Assembly: GCA_002914805.1 (NCBI GenBank)
Contig: JXTB01000312.1
Coordinates: 283,712-347,711 of the forward strand
Origin: Parasponia andersonii
Taxonomy: Eukaryota > Streptophyta > Magnoliopsida > Rosales > Cannabaceae
DNA: 64,000 nucleotides
Reading direction: 5' to 3'
A program made the translations under genes and the position numbers. Numbering within the stretch: position 1 is the first letter of the stretch; the number at the start of each line of letters is the position of its first letter. Of this stretch, positions 1-10,850 are shown in pieces. The notes under the pieces are model-generated. The model was not told where the DNA came from, searched no databases, and worked only from the letters and a program-made list of their open reading frames with translations.

Positions 1-390
1 CTCTCTCCTTATTTGCTTTGATTACTACTTCAATTCACACAAGCCACATCTCTTAATTATTTATAAATTTATTGTTGATAAAACCTCCATCAACAGTTAC
101 TAAAGACCAACAACTATATTGGTTTTTACCATAAATATCATAACTAGTTAGTTAATAAAAATTGAAAACTAAATTAGTTTCTATCATAAACAGCAGAATT
201 ATTTGGTTAATTCAATTATTGATTACTAGAAACTAATTTAGTTATTGGAAACTAGTTGCCAGAATCCAAAAATCAATATATATTTCTGTTGCTTTTACTT
301 CAAAAATATAATTACTTAATTTGAGAACTTGATCATATTCTTCAGCGTTCTTGTTCAATGCCTCACCCGATTCTTACTACAAGGTATTCT
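1..390. other. AT-rich sequence with recurring ACTAGTT / GTTACTA words
   Basis: No gene is visible. Short words such as AACTAGTT, GAAACTAGTT and TTACTAGAAAC recur without a fixed period. The same vocabulary returns at about 57650-57800 and much more densely at 60600-61030, so this may be a fragment of the same repeat family. Confidence 0.4.
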
Positions 391-850
391 TCAAAAGGAA
401 ATCACAATAGCTTTCAGGAAACTTTCATTGTTTCCTATGATTTGAAAAAGAAACCACAGTGGTTTCTAGGAAATTTTTGTGGTCTCCTGTGATTTACTTA
501 GCTACAGGGCATTCTGCTAAAAGGAAACCATGATGGTTTCCTGTGATTTATTTAGCTACAGGACATTCTGCAAAAAAGAAACCGCAATAGTTTCTCAGAA
601 ATGTTCATGGTTTCATGTGATTTAATTACATACCGGTCATTCGGCTAAAGGAAACCAAACTAGTTTCCAAGAAATCTTTGTATTTTCCTGTGATTTACTT
701 ACATACAGGACTTTCAGCTAAAGGAAACCAAGCTAGTTTCAAGGAAACCTTTGTGGTTTCATGTGATTTACTTACTTACAGAACATTATGCTAATAGGAA
801 ACCAAATTAAACCAAATTGATTTCTAGGAAACTTTTGTGGTTTCCTGTAA
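390..850. repeat. Degenerate tandem array of palindromic units (~70 bp period)
   Basis: About six or seven diverged units, each with a core like GGAAACCA-N3-TGGTTTCC followed by CTGTGATTTACTTAGCTACA and ACATTCTGCTAAA. Cores fall near 440, 521, 578, 648, 721 and 798, a spacing of roughly 60-77 bp. Several cores are near-perfect inverted repeats, such as the one at about 521-541. The array stops at an A-run near 850. No ORF crosses it. Confidence 0.75.
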
Positions 851-1860
851 AAAAAAAAAAAATGAATTATTTACTAAAATGTCACTGTATTTTCTAACTT
901 TCAAAGTATTTAGAAAAATACCATAAAAAGGTCGTGCGGATTTTTATTATTTTTGAAATGTCATAAATTTAGTATTATTTTTTGAAAAATAGGTATAGGT
1001 GTCCAAAATCCTAAAATTTATGTACTCCTGCTTAGCCCAAAAAAAAAAAGGGGGCCATGCATTTTGTCTGAGTGACTATTAGGTTGATATTTGATATGAC
1101 AAAAAAGCCTTTAGTTGAGAATCTATTTTTGGTTAAACCTTCTCTGTATATCTGTCTCTCTCGATAGAGTCAGATTCCTGCTTAACTTGCCGAGTGGCTA
1201 TCGACTGTCGCCACCGCCGAGGTTCGAGCGGCGATAAGCACGAATCGTTTGAGAACTTTTTGAAGAACAGTGGGCAGCATCCTCCTTGCTGGAGCCTCTT
1301 TGTTATCGTATAGCACCGATGAAGATCTGCCTTTTTCTTTTTCTTCTTATTATTAGTTATTCTAAATCTCTGTTTGTTTACAGGGAATCTTAGGTTTACC
1401 ACATGAAATTTCATGTTATATACCTTCCATTTTTCCGATAAGACGAGTCCATAATTTCTATGCTTCTACTTTACTGATTCAATTTTATGTATGGGCTAGG
1501 GCACCAACAATAGGGTTTTTTTTTGGAAAATATATATATATATATATCTGTGCCACAACCCCAGGTTTTTTTTTTCTTTTGTTTAAAGGTGTTTCAGTGC
1601 CATAGTAATAGTAGCAGCTCGAAATTAATCCAAGATTCCTCCTTCTCCCCCCCGCACCCCAAATAAAAAACAAAAAAAAAAAAAAAGGAAAAGGGAGAGA
1701 GAGAGAGAGAGAGAGAGAAAAGAAGTGCAAATTTGAGTAAGTTTATGGCACTAATGTATTTAAATCCTCTTGTTTTAAGTAATTACTATGTCCATCCAGA
1801 TGGTATTAATATTACCCTGAACCATGTCAATGCATATTTTGGTTTTCTTCAAAAAGTTAT
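851..1860. other. Gene-poor spacer with a GC-richer islet and a GA microsatellite
   Basis: About 1170-1310 is noticeably GC-richer than its surroundings and could be an untranslated exon or the remnant of one, but no ORF there resembles a known protein. A pyrimidine tract followed by TTTACAG near 1375-1382 looks like a splice acceptor, yet no partner donor is clear. A (GA)n run lies at about 1695-1718 and a short (TA)n run near 1530-1547. Confidence 0.35.
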
Positions 1861-3295
1861 GGGCCCGTTTGGTATCAAATTCGGTTTCACTTTTTTAAAC
1901 CCAAAAACTTTGAAAACACAGAGTCCAATAAATACCTGTTTGGTGGGCTTGTATCACAACACTGTTTCCAAGCCCAACTCGAAAAATAGGCTAAAATTTA
2001 GAAAACGATTTTTTATCGTTTTGGGATATTACTCAAACTCAAACCCATGCTCTTTCCTCCTCTGCGCAGCCATTGTCGATGCTCGACCCAATTAGCTCCT
2101 CTAACCATTGACGAGCTCCACAGCCATGGACGAAGCTTGAAGCTGACTCAACCAGATTCCTCCTCTGCCATCGACGAAGCTTGAAGCTCGACTCATCGGA
2201 TTCCTCCTCTGCCATCGACGAGCTCCGGCAATTGATGAGCTGGACTCAATCTATAGCAGGTAGCCTCGACATTTCCTTCTCCTTTTCTCTTCCCTTGCAT
2301 CTGCATCAGTTTTATTCTTTTACCCAAAAAAAGTTCAAACAATTTCTAGGGTTTAAATTCGAACAATTTCATTGCATCTGAATTGGAAAATAGATTAGGG
2401 TTCTCCCTCGTAGACAATTTTTGAGTGTCTTATTACTCTTGTCCAAATAAAAATGATTTTGCTGATTAGGAATTTTGAGTGTAGTTGTGAGATTTGTATT
2501 TATAGTTGGATTGTTGTATTGGGTTGTGTTTTGAACTCCTTTTAACCTGTTTGGTTGCTGAGAAAATAGAGGGATAGAGAGAATTTCATTGTGATCAGTT
2601 TATTTATTCTTCTTTTTGTATAAGATGAAAAACCCATTACTCTTTTTTTGTGATTGAATAGGAAGAGAACAAACTATTGCTCTGTTGTTCTCTTCCTCTT
2701 AAATAATTGACGTGTTGGTCTTGTTGATTCACTTTCCCTCTTAGTTTCTGGAGAAGAAACATTGTTTTCAAATAATTCAGAACGAATTAATTTTGCTAGA
2801 TTCTTAGTTGCCAAACGTTGTTTTCTACTTCCCCTATTGTAGGTGCTTATTCTTTGATTGAAGTAGTTGTATCCTAGAATTGAGTTAAGGTTCAATACTT
2901 GTATTGTACATGTCGCAATTTATTTTGCACCATTTTTGTATCTGGTGAGAAGGGTTTGTTTTTATTTTTTGTTTAATTCGTTCTTTGAAATGTTCAAAAC
3001 CCTATACTTTTTTTTTGGGGGTAGAATACAGCTTTATTGCAATTACAGATGTTAATAATTTTGTATCACTTAAAACCTTATTTTTAATTAAAATAATTAA
3101 ATTTAGGAAAAATAGAAGCTGTTTTAAAAAATTCTTAACCAAACACAAATTTCTTGTTTTCGAATTCGAAAACTATTCGAAAACACTTGTACCAACGAAT
3201 TTTCAGCTTTTCAAAATTTTGAGTACAATCCTTGTCTTTAGATAGAATCTTACTTTTTGAAAACTTTGTTTTCAAATCCTATACCAAACGGGCCC
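1861..3295. mobile_element. Non-autonomous DNA transposon with GGGCCCGTTTGGTA terminal inverted repeats
   Basis: The left end GGGCCCGTTTGGTATCAAAT is matched in inverse by the right end ATACCAAACGGGCCC, giving a 1435-bp element. The inverted similarity extends inward imperfectly through CAAAAACTTTGAAAAC and its counterpart. Both flanks carry TAT, which fits a 3-bp target duplication of the PIF/Harbinger or CACTA kind, though three bases are weak evidence. Inside, about 2125-2215 holds a direct duplication of a GATTCCTCCTCTGCCATCGA segment. No transposase ORF is present. Confidence 0.7.
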
Positions 3296-3779
3296 TATAT
3301 TATCCTTCATGAGTGTCAATCATTAGTGGTTAGTTACCAATAAGCAAATACTAGTCAAGACTTTATAGTTTCGGATTGGTATAATCGTATCCATATAATT
3401 CTGCATTTTTCGTTCTAGTTGATCTTTTGTAATTGGGCACAGTTTCTCAGTTTCTTTCTTTTAGTTCTGTAATATGTTGAGTTCATTATCATGAAGCTTA
3501 TTCCGTTGATGGGTTTTTGGGGAATTTGTAATCAGTGAAGTACTAAAATTGTTTCTGAATCGGATAATGGACGGTGTTTGCTTTTTTCAATCACTTTCCC
3601 TTTGGTTGGTTGGGAATGTTTAGTGTCACTTTTGGTGTTTTTGTTTAAAAAAGCAAAAGAAACTTAAAAACAAAAATGATACCAACCAAGGATTTTAGTC
3701 TCGTTCATACTTCAGTGTTTCTATCTGGTTGATTCTCTTGACTTGTAATAATGAAAAAGCTAAAATTTCACTACCTCTA

Positions 3780-3780
3780 T

Positions 3781-3811
<31 letters not shown>

Positions 3812-3814
3812 TTT
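3780..3814. repeat. (TTTA)n microsatellite
   Basis: About nine uninterrupted TTTA units lie roughly 180 bp upstream of the RPB8 start codon, probably in the 5' leader or a leader intron. Confidence 0.9.
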
Positions 3815-3990
3815 TGGTTGCTGAGAAAAGTGTGGAAACTCGGAATTCTGAAGTGTTAATGTTAAATTTCCTGTTTTTATCAGATAAGGTGAGTGCCCAT
3901 TGCCCACTTAGTTGCCAAGTAAGAACTCTGATCTATTCACCGGCAAAATCATACCAGACCCTAAAACTCAGCCAGAAGATCTTCCCAAGG

Positions 3991-4422
3991 ATGGCAGAGT
4001 TTCTTTTTGAAGATGTTTTCAAGATTGATCGGTTGAACCCCGATGGGAAAAAGTTTGACAAAGTCACTCGTATAGAAGCAAAGAGTGAGAAGTTTGATAT
4101 GTTCATGCACCTAGATGTGAACACAGAGGTATATCCACTGAGGGAAGGTGAGAAATTTTCAATGGCGCTAAGTTCTACACTGAATGAGGATGGAACTCCC
4201 GACACCAGCTACTTCACTCCAGGCAACCGCAAGACGCTGGCTGACAACTACGAATATGTCATGCAAGGTAAGCTATACAGGATTTCTGAAGGATCTGGAC
4301 AAGGTAAAGCAGAGATAAATGCTTCATTTGGTGGGCTGCTGATGATGCTGAAGGGTGATCCATCTTATTTCAAGAAGTATGAACTTGATCAGAGGCTGTT
4401 TCTCCTCATAAGGAAGGTGTAG
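3991..4422 (+). CDS. NRPB8: DNA-directed RNA polymerase subunit RPB8 (shared by Pol I, II, III and plant IV/V)
   Basis: A single uninterrupted exon encodes 143 residues, the usual length for plant RPB8. Family hallmarks are visible: [16 protein letters not shown] near residues 14-29, [13 protein letters not shown] at about 37-49, [12 protein letters not shown] at about 67-78, and a C-terminus reading [11 protein letters not shown] then [16 protein letters not shown]8 is an OB-fold subunit shared by nuclear RNA polymerases; that role is family knowledge. The frame stays open upstream to 3751, but I chose the ATG at 3991 because family similarity begins there and the upstream part is low-complexity leader including the TTTA repeat. 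A TTTTTATCAG near 3875-3882 could be the acceptor of a leader intron. No in-frame stop or missing block, so probably functional. Confidence 0.95.
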   Translation: MAEFLFEDVFKIDRLNPDGKKFDKVTRIEAKSEKFDMFMHLDVNTEVYPLREGEKFSMALSSTLNEDGTPDTSYFTPGNRKTLADNYEYVMQGKLYRISEGSGQGKAEINASFGGLLMMLKGDPSYFKKYELDQRLFLLIRKV

Positions 4423-4700
4423 AACTCAATGGTTGTAGCAAAAGTTCTCTTTGAAGATCAATATGTTTTTAGCTTTTCTGTCGTAGGACTGGTTTGCTTT
4501 TGTTTCTTCTCTTAAGAAAGGTGTAAAACTCAATGATTATGCCATAGTTTGTGTATGCATGCTCATGACACAAGTTGGTGACATAGTGAGTGAATGGCCT
4601 TCTTTCTTTTTACTTACTAATAATCTTTTCTGCTAAGAGGCTATTTGAAATGGAAACAGTGACAATAGGTTTTATAAAGCTTTTCTTGATGCATGTGTAA
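4423..4700 (+). other. Probable 3' UTR of RPB8 with a small direct repeat
   Basis: The last coding bases AAGGTGTAGAACTCAATG (about 4414-4431) recur as AAGGTGTAAAACTCAATG at about 4518-4535, so the end of the coding frame was locally duplicated into the 3' flank. No AATAAA signal is obvious. Confidence 0.45.
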
Positions 4701-4713
4701 TAAGCAATCATAG

Positions 4714-4856
4714 ATTTGTTAATCTTCGTTTGGTTGAAAAGATGGAATTGGCATGGGAATATAATGAGATCAGAGTATGACGGATTGTTAATCTTAGGAG
4801 GCGTTTGATTTAAAAGATGGATTGGCATGGCAATATAATGAAATTAAAACTATGAC
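4714..4856. repeat. Two-copy tandem duplication (~72 bp)
   Basis: Two diverged copies of a segment running from TTGTTAATCTT through CGTTTG, AAAAGATGGAATTGGCATGG and AATATAATGA to TATGACGG lie head to tail. The words resemble ends of plant MITEs, but inverted partners are not clear. Confidence 0.6.
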
Positions 4857-4869
4857 GGAGATAATTAAT

Positions 4870-5372
4870 TGAAGCTATTGCAGATTTATGGTTGAATATT
4901 GAGTTTGACAAAAATACTCGATGATCGATGTAATATTTTAATTGAATCTATTCCAAATTTTTGGCTGAATATTAGGTTTGACAAAAATACCCACTGATGG
5001 ACGTGATATTTTAATTGAATCTATTCTAGATTTTTGGTTGAATATTGGGTTTGACAAAAATATTGAATCTATTCTGGATTTTTGGTTGAATATTGAGTTT
5101 GACAAAAATACTTAATGATTGATATTTTAATTGAATCTATTCTAGATTTTTAGTTGAATATTGGGTTTGCCAAAAATATTAAATCTATTCCAGATTTTTG
5201 GTTGAATATTGGGTCTGACAAAAATACTCGATGATCGACGTGATATTTTAATTGAATCTATTCTAGATTTTTGGTTGAATATTGGGTTTGACAAAAGTAC
5301 TGAATTTATTTCAGATTTTTAGTTGAATATTAGATTTGACAGAAATATTCAATGATGGACGTGATATTTCCA
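4870..5372. repeat. Degenerate minisatellite with mixed ~72-bp and ~44-bp units
   Basis: The segment TTGAATCTATTCTAGATTTT, then GGTTGAATATTGGGTTTGACAAAAATA, recurs about nine times. Long units add CTCGATGATCGACGTGATATTTTAA; short units skip it, so long and short units are interleaved. The array runs directly into LINE coding sequence at about 5375. Confidence 0.8.
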
Positions 5373-5374
5373 AA

Positions 5375-6460
5375 ATTAATACTACTCTGATCACGTTGAT
5401 TCCGAAGGTAAAGAAACTACAATGAGTGAGTATAGGCCAATCAGTATGTGCAATGTCTTATACAAACTAGTTTCTATTTCTAAAATCCTAAAGTTTGCCG
5501 ACGGTGATCTCTGAAAAGCAGAGTGCATTCTTATCAATTCAGCAAATAACAGACAATTTTCTTGTTGCATTTAAGATGATATACTCTATCAGGCATAATA
5601 AATTGGGAAGGATGATTTTGCAGCAATGAAACTAGACATGAGTAAGGCTTTTGACCGTGTTGAATGGATCTTTATCGAGAAAGCTATGCTTCAAATGGGC
5701 TTTTGTGGTGATTGGATTCATCTCATCATGCGATGCCTTCACACAGTCTCTTTTTTTAGTTTCCTCATAAATGAAAAGTCACAAGGCGCATATATCTGCA
5801 GAGAGGGATAAGGCAAGGTCACCCTTTGTCACCATCTATTCTTCTTATTTTCGCGAAACGTCTCTCAAGATTGCTTCAACTTGAACATAATGCAAATAAT
5901 CTTCGGGGCTATCTATCTCAGGCAGTGCTCCTCCTATTTCACACCTGTTATTTGCCGATGATAGCCTACTTTTCTTTCGTGCCTCTGCTACTTCATGTCG
6001 TTCCAGCTCCAAGGTTCTTGATCTATATGGCCACGCTTCCGGTCAACCAATGAATTATCATTAGTCGCTACTCTAATTCTCACCAAAATATACCAACAGA
6101 CGCTCGGAATTTTTTCCAACAAACTTAAAATATTACAATTTGTATGTGTCACAAAAAATATTTTGGTCCAACTTTCTTTGCTGGTCAAGATAAAAAGCAC
6201 TTCTCTTTTGGCATATTAAAGAGTGGAATCTCTTAAATTCCTTGAATGAGAACCTTTTTCTCAAAAGGGGGTAAAGAGCTCTTACTCAAAGCAGTGGTTT
6301 AGGCCATTCTAACTTATGCAATGAGTCATATCAGGCTTCCAATATTTATTTGCAACCAATTGAAATCCCTAATGGCAAGATTTTGGTGAGTCTTCTCCCA
6401 GAACGGCAAAACAATTCACTGGAGAATTGGAAATCTCTATGAAAATCAAAGTTAGAGGGG
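5375..6460 (+). pseudogene. LINE (non-LTR retrotransposon) reverse transcriptase remnant, 5' part
   Basis: Across three frames the translation follows a plant L1-type reverse transcriptase: SEYRPISMCNVLYKLVS at about 5425-5475, [14 protein letters not shown] at 5626-5667, a GIRQGHPLSPS-like stretch near 5805-5832, and FADDSLLFFRA near 5951-5983 with the catalytic aspartates. A FWW-like and IHWR-like stretch follows near 6380-6430. Frameshifts and stops show it is dead. The upstream endonuclease region is missing, as expected of a 5'-truncated LINE. The same ORF resumes at 8311, so this copy was split by an insertion. Confidence 0.85.
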
Positions 6461-8310
6461 TGCATGTTAGGATTATACTTAAGAAGTATGTATTAGTGAT
6501 GAATATTTACTGAATATTTTGGATATTTAATATTATGATATTTTATGCATAGTATTTATAATAATGTTTATATTAATGGTATAATAGTAAATATCAAAAA
6601 GTTCCATGATTTATTAATTAGAAAATATTTTAATAAAGTTATTTATTAAAATTAAAACATATTTTCTCTAATTAAATTAAATAAGATTGTTAACAACTAA
6701 TAAGAGAAGTTGGATACTTCTCTTGGATTGTGTTGCAAGATTTTATACATTTATATTATGTCTTAATCTATATTAGTATGACTATATGTAAAAAGACTTA
6801 ATATATAAATATTGAACAAGGACCATACAAAATATATATTCTTATAATAAGTATTATTGACAAGAACATACTCTAATAAATTTGATAATTAACACGTCTC
6901 TTTCTTAATCTTGAAATAAGTAATGAACTTGTATTCATAATTTGTATTATTTGAAATGTTAAAAGGTACTAATCAAAAAATTGACGATCAAGATCTTGAC
7001 ATTTTAATAATGCATTATTATGTACATTTGGGACATATGCTTATAGATATAGAATTTAAAATTTCATTATATAGATAAATGAATACTGTCTTAAGAAGCT
7101 ATAGGAGTTTGGATGATTTAAACATTAGCTAAATAATTAATAAATTTGATTATTTTATTAATTAAAGACTTTCTGTCACTACTATAGAAAATGTTTTCCA
7201 TATCACTTATAGGGGTAGAAAAACCACGTCGTTCTATAAGCGACATGGAAACGGGTGACGTGGTATGCTGGCATATCATGTTGCTTATATAAAAAGCGAC
7301 ATGATATCTAATGTTGCCACGTCGCATAATTTAAAAGCAACATAGTATATTCTGATATTACGTCACTTTCTGTATGACGTGATGTACTCTTAATACTACA
7401 TCATTTTTTGGTACAAACGACGTGGTATAAGTGACGTAGAATATTACCTAGTCATCCATTAGATATAGTCTTGTATCATTGAATTAAAAGATATAATTGG
7501 AGGAAAAAAAAACAACAATTTTACCTAGCTCTAATTATCGATATTCATGTGGGGATATATATGCATATGTTAATTATCAAATAGACATAATTCTAATTAT
7601 AAAATATCTTATGATATTTATTTAATTCAAGAGAATAGTTTGGATCTTTAGTAGAATAAGTTCATAATTAGTAGTACAAACCCACTTATATTAAAAGTTA
7701 ATTAGAATTAGATCTTTGTCTGCTGAAGCTTAAATTAAATAAATCCATTTGGATTTCCAACCTAAACTAATATCTTGGACTGCATGAAATTAGTCAAATT
7801 GGGCTTAAACGGTTTATTGTACAATTATACAAAAGGAGAAAAAGTCATATTAGAAAAATAAGCTATTAGACCCACCACAGTGCTGGATTATGAGTATTTT
7901 TGGCCGGTTTATGACCCATTAGGGCTAGCCAAAAAAGGAAAGAGCCAATAAAAGGCTCCTCCTCTCCTTTGTTTGTGCATTTCAGTTTTTACCGAAACAT
8001 TTATTTCGTGGTTGCACAAAAATCTGAGAGAAATGAAGAGAGAAAAATTTTTGAGACCACCATTAGAAATTATTGAAGTTCTTAAATTTTTACTTGAAGG
8101 TTGATTAAAATCGAATTATCTATATATCTTTGAAGTTTCAATCTTGGTACATAATAAAGAAGATTCGCTGGTTGAAGTACGATCTTTTTTACTTGTATTT
8201 AGACCGTAATAAAGATTTTAAAGGATTTTTACGAAAAACTATAGTCCGAACAAGATTTTGTTCCATGTTTATGCACTTCTTTGATTTTAACTGGTAAATT
8301 ATAACCAATA
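6461..8310. mobile_element. Insert splitting the LINE, probably an old solo LTR
   Basis: LINE similarity stops after AAGTTAGAGGGG (ending 6460) and resumes at GGGCGTGGGTTTTCGG (8311), so about 1.85 kb was inserted later. The insert opens TGCATGTTAGGATTATAC and closes ATTATAACCA. Near its 3' end is a promoter-like stretch (AATAAAAGGCTCCTCC, about 7947-7962) followed by a leader-like region, as in an LTR. Flanks AGGGG and AGGGC would be an imperfect 5-bp target duplication. No internal gene or second LTR is present. The class is inference; the interruption is seen directly. Confidence 0.5.
7177..7462. mobile_element. CACTA-like MITE fragment
   Basis: It begins CACTACTATAGAAAATG, typical of plant CACTA (En/Spm) termini, and continues with repeated sub-terminal GCGACATG, GACGTGGTA and ACGTCGC words in both orientations. 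The other end, about ACCTAG near 7446-7451, is degenerate, so the element is truncated or decayed. It lies inside the larger insert in the LINE. Confidence 0.55.
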
Positions 8311-9740
8311 GGGCGTGGGTTTTCGGTCCTTTGAACACTTTAGCCCGGCACTACTCGCTAAGCAAGCTTGAAAATTGTTATATAATCCTTGCTCGATCCT
8401 TGCAAAAATTTACAAAGGTCGGTATTGTCCCAGCTCTGATTTCCATGAAGGTAGCATTAGTTATATGCCTTCTTTGGCTTGGCACGGTATTCGTTGGAGT
8501 AGAGATTACTTTTTGAAGGCATTAGGTGGAAAATAAGCTCTGGTTGTTAAATTCGATGTACTAGTTATCCTTTAGACCATTACCCTTCAACAACTTGGAC
8601 CCCGACATTCCAGTTTCATAATTCATTTCTGAAGCGAGAAATGGGATGTACCCAAATTACGATCATTCTTTCATAAGGATGATGTAGGTAAGATTCTATC
8701 AATACCCTTGCCATATTTTGTCGGCTATGATAAACTGATTTAGAATTTCGAAACCAGTGGTGTCTGCTCTGTTAAATATGGTTACCAAATTTGATGCTTC
8801 TCCTTCGACTACCAACATTAATACTTCATGGTGGTGGTGAAGATTCTGGTATTAAAATCTTCGCTTGGTGTGCCTACCATGATATGCTACATTTTTCCAC
8901 TCGGAGGATCATTACTTTAGCTAGTTGTTTGCTCTGTTTTTTAGCCTGGGAATCCATTGGTTATGCTCTTTTTGTTTGAAAGTAGGCCAAACAAGTGTGG
9001 CTACTTACCAATTTTGCTTTGGACTTCCGCTCACTATGAAATCTACCTATATATGATATTATTCGTTTAATATCTCATTCTTTCACTAATAGTGAGCTGG
9101 ATTGGCTTCTTTGTGTTATGTGGAGCATTTGGGGTGAGCGTAACCAGCGTTTTCACACGGGTGAATCAAAATCTGCTTCGGCTATCTTGGCATGGAGCTG
9201 GAGTGATACTTATTTGCAAACATATCGACTTGCTAAACGAATTGCTCCCCACGTTAGCAAACAATCGCAAGTTCTAGGCAATATACATTAGTGGCAGCAA
9301 CCAAATCCTGGAACTTTCAAGTTGAATGTTGATGCTGGCATTGACCAGGGCACCAATAACATTGGTACGAGAGATATAATCAGAAACTCTACAGGTGAAG
9401 AAGTCATGGCAACACTTTCCAAATATATTTCAGAAAATTTCCCGTCCCAATTAGCTGAAGCTAAAGCATTGGTTCTTAGTCTGACACATGTTGGGCGAAT
9501 CTTCATTTCATAGAATCTGGTGCAATCTCTGTAGTTCGTGATCTGCATCAACAATCTCATTCTCGCTCGGACTATGGTAACTTATTGCTTCATGTTTCTC
9601 ATTTGTTATCTTTCTTTCCTAGAGCGCGACTTAGACATGCCTATCGCTCTGCCAATGTAGCAGCTAATGGCTTAGCCAAATATGTTCTAATTAATAACAG
9701 ATATCTTTTGCTAAAAACATGTATAAAAATGGAACGATGA
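8311..9740 (+). pseudogene. LINE remnant, 3' part: connection, zinc-binding and RNase H-like domains
   Basis: Continuation of the LINE begun at 5375. Pieces in shifting frames read LNTF/ALLAKQAW-like near 8320-8370, then FHEGSISYMPSLAWHGIRWS in part at 8437-8500. A zf-RVT-like block (KIFAWCAYHDML, then ITLASCLLC) lies at about 8850-8940. An RNase H-like block follows: LNVDAGIDQGTN near 9320-9355, SQLAEAKALVLSL at 9445-9483 and ANVAANGLAKYVL at about 9653-9690. This RNase H is common at the C-terminus of plant LINEs. Many frameshifts; no function expected. No clean poly(A) tail is visible. Confidence 0.8.
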
Positions 9741-10265
9741 CACAAAAACGCCTCAATTTTTTGAGGATTTTATTTTTTGTTGTAAAAACTAATTTAATTT
9801 TTGAATTCTGCAAAATAATACTGTGATATTTAAGTTCTTATAAATTTATGCTATGAACGAGTTAAAAGATACACGTACAAAGGAGACAACCATCGGGGAT
9901 AAATTTTCTTTTTTTAAAAAAAGAAGAAGTAATAGAAAAAAGATGTAAAAAACAAATGCAGGAAAAAAAAAAAAGAAGAGTATCTTCTTTGGCTTTGGAT
10001 TTATATTAGAATCAAAAGAATAAATAAAATAAATTAATAAAGGTACTATCATCTTTTACTATTAAAACTAGTTAATTAAATATCATAAGGTATAAATTTA
10101 CAGAAATTTCTAATGTTAGGATATTATTTTATAGAATTAAAAAGCTAAGTTAGTTTTTGAAAAAAAATTTCCAAAGTGATGGTATTTTTGAGTCATTATC
10201 ATAGTCAAAATACTTTTGAGGTGCTTATTTTATAATAGTAATCATATATAAAAGCAAGAAAAATA
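9741..10265. other. AT-rich spacer, no gene seen
   Basis: Only A/T homopolymer runs and a purine-rich stretch at about 9905-9990. The open frame on the minus strand here is low complexity (Phe/Leu runs) and not credible. Confidence 0.5.
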
Positions 10266-10451
10266 TTGGCAAAAGTCACTTTGTCAACCTCTTTCTAAGA
10301 AACTATATTTATTCACATATATACGAATAAAATAAGTGACAATATTATAAATAATGAGAACTAATGACATTAATAGAGAAAAAAATGCCACATGTCAATT
10401 AATGAATTTGAGAGTATAAGAAAAAGGTTGACAAAATGGCTGTTATTAGCA
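10266..10451. mobile_element. Small MITE, ~186 bp
   Basis: The left arm TTGGCAAAAGTCACTTTGTC-AACCTCTTTCT is matched in inverse by the right arm AGAAAAAGGTT-GACAAAATGGCTGTTATTAG, about 30 bp each with several mismatches. The interior is AT-rich and non-coding. The target duplication is not clear. Confidence 0.6.
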
Positions 10452-10850
10452 TTTCATCAAAAGAAATGACTAAAATTTGAAGTGTCTATTTTAAAGTAAT
10501 TACTTTAAAAGGAAGTAAATATAACTTGATGTCTCGAATTTGTATTCCCACCTAAAATTCAAAAATTACAATGCAAGAAAATAAGCTTGTGTTCCTTTTT
10601 CCACTTCATTTTAATAAATGTCTGTTTTTCTTTTTTTATATACATAGTTAAATAGTTGTATATATATTTTTACACGTAATAAATAACTAATACATCAACT
10701 TTTGTTTATATACTAAGTATATTAGTTTTGGTACTAAATAAGTCATATTTTCACTTAGTATACACTATTATATTGCTACATGAATTTGAAAAATAGAAAT
10801 TTACTTAAAATAAATCTAAATTTTGGTCATTTTACTATAAGACCCAAAGA

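Noticed and set aside
390-850. CRISPR-like array
   Set aside because: The repeats are degenerate, spacers are not unique, and the genome is eukaryotic.
1133-1414. Minus-strand ORF of 93 residues as a gene
   Set aside because: Poly-lysine from an A-run, no family resemblance, and a likely splice-acceptor-like tract on the opposite strand.
3751-3990. In-frame N-terminal extension of RPB8
   Set aside because: The 80 residues before 3991 come from the TTTA repeat and leader-like sequence, and RPB8 similarity begins at the internal ATG.
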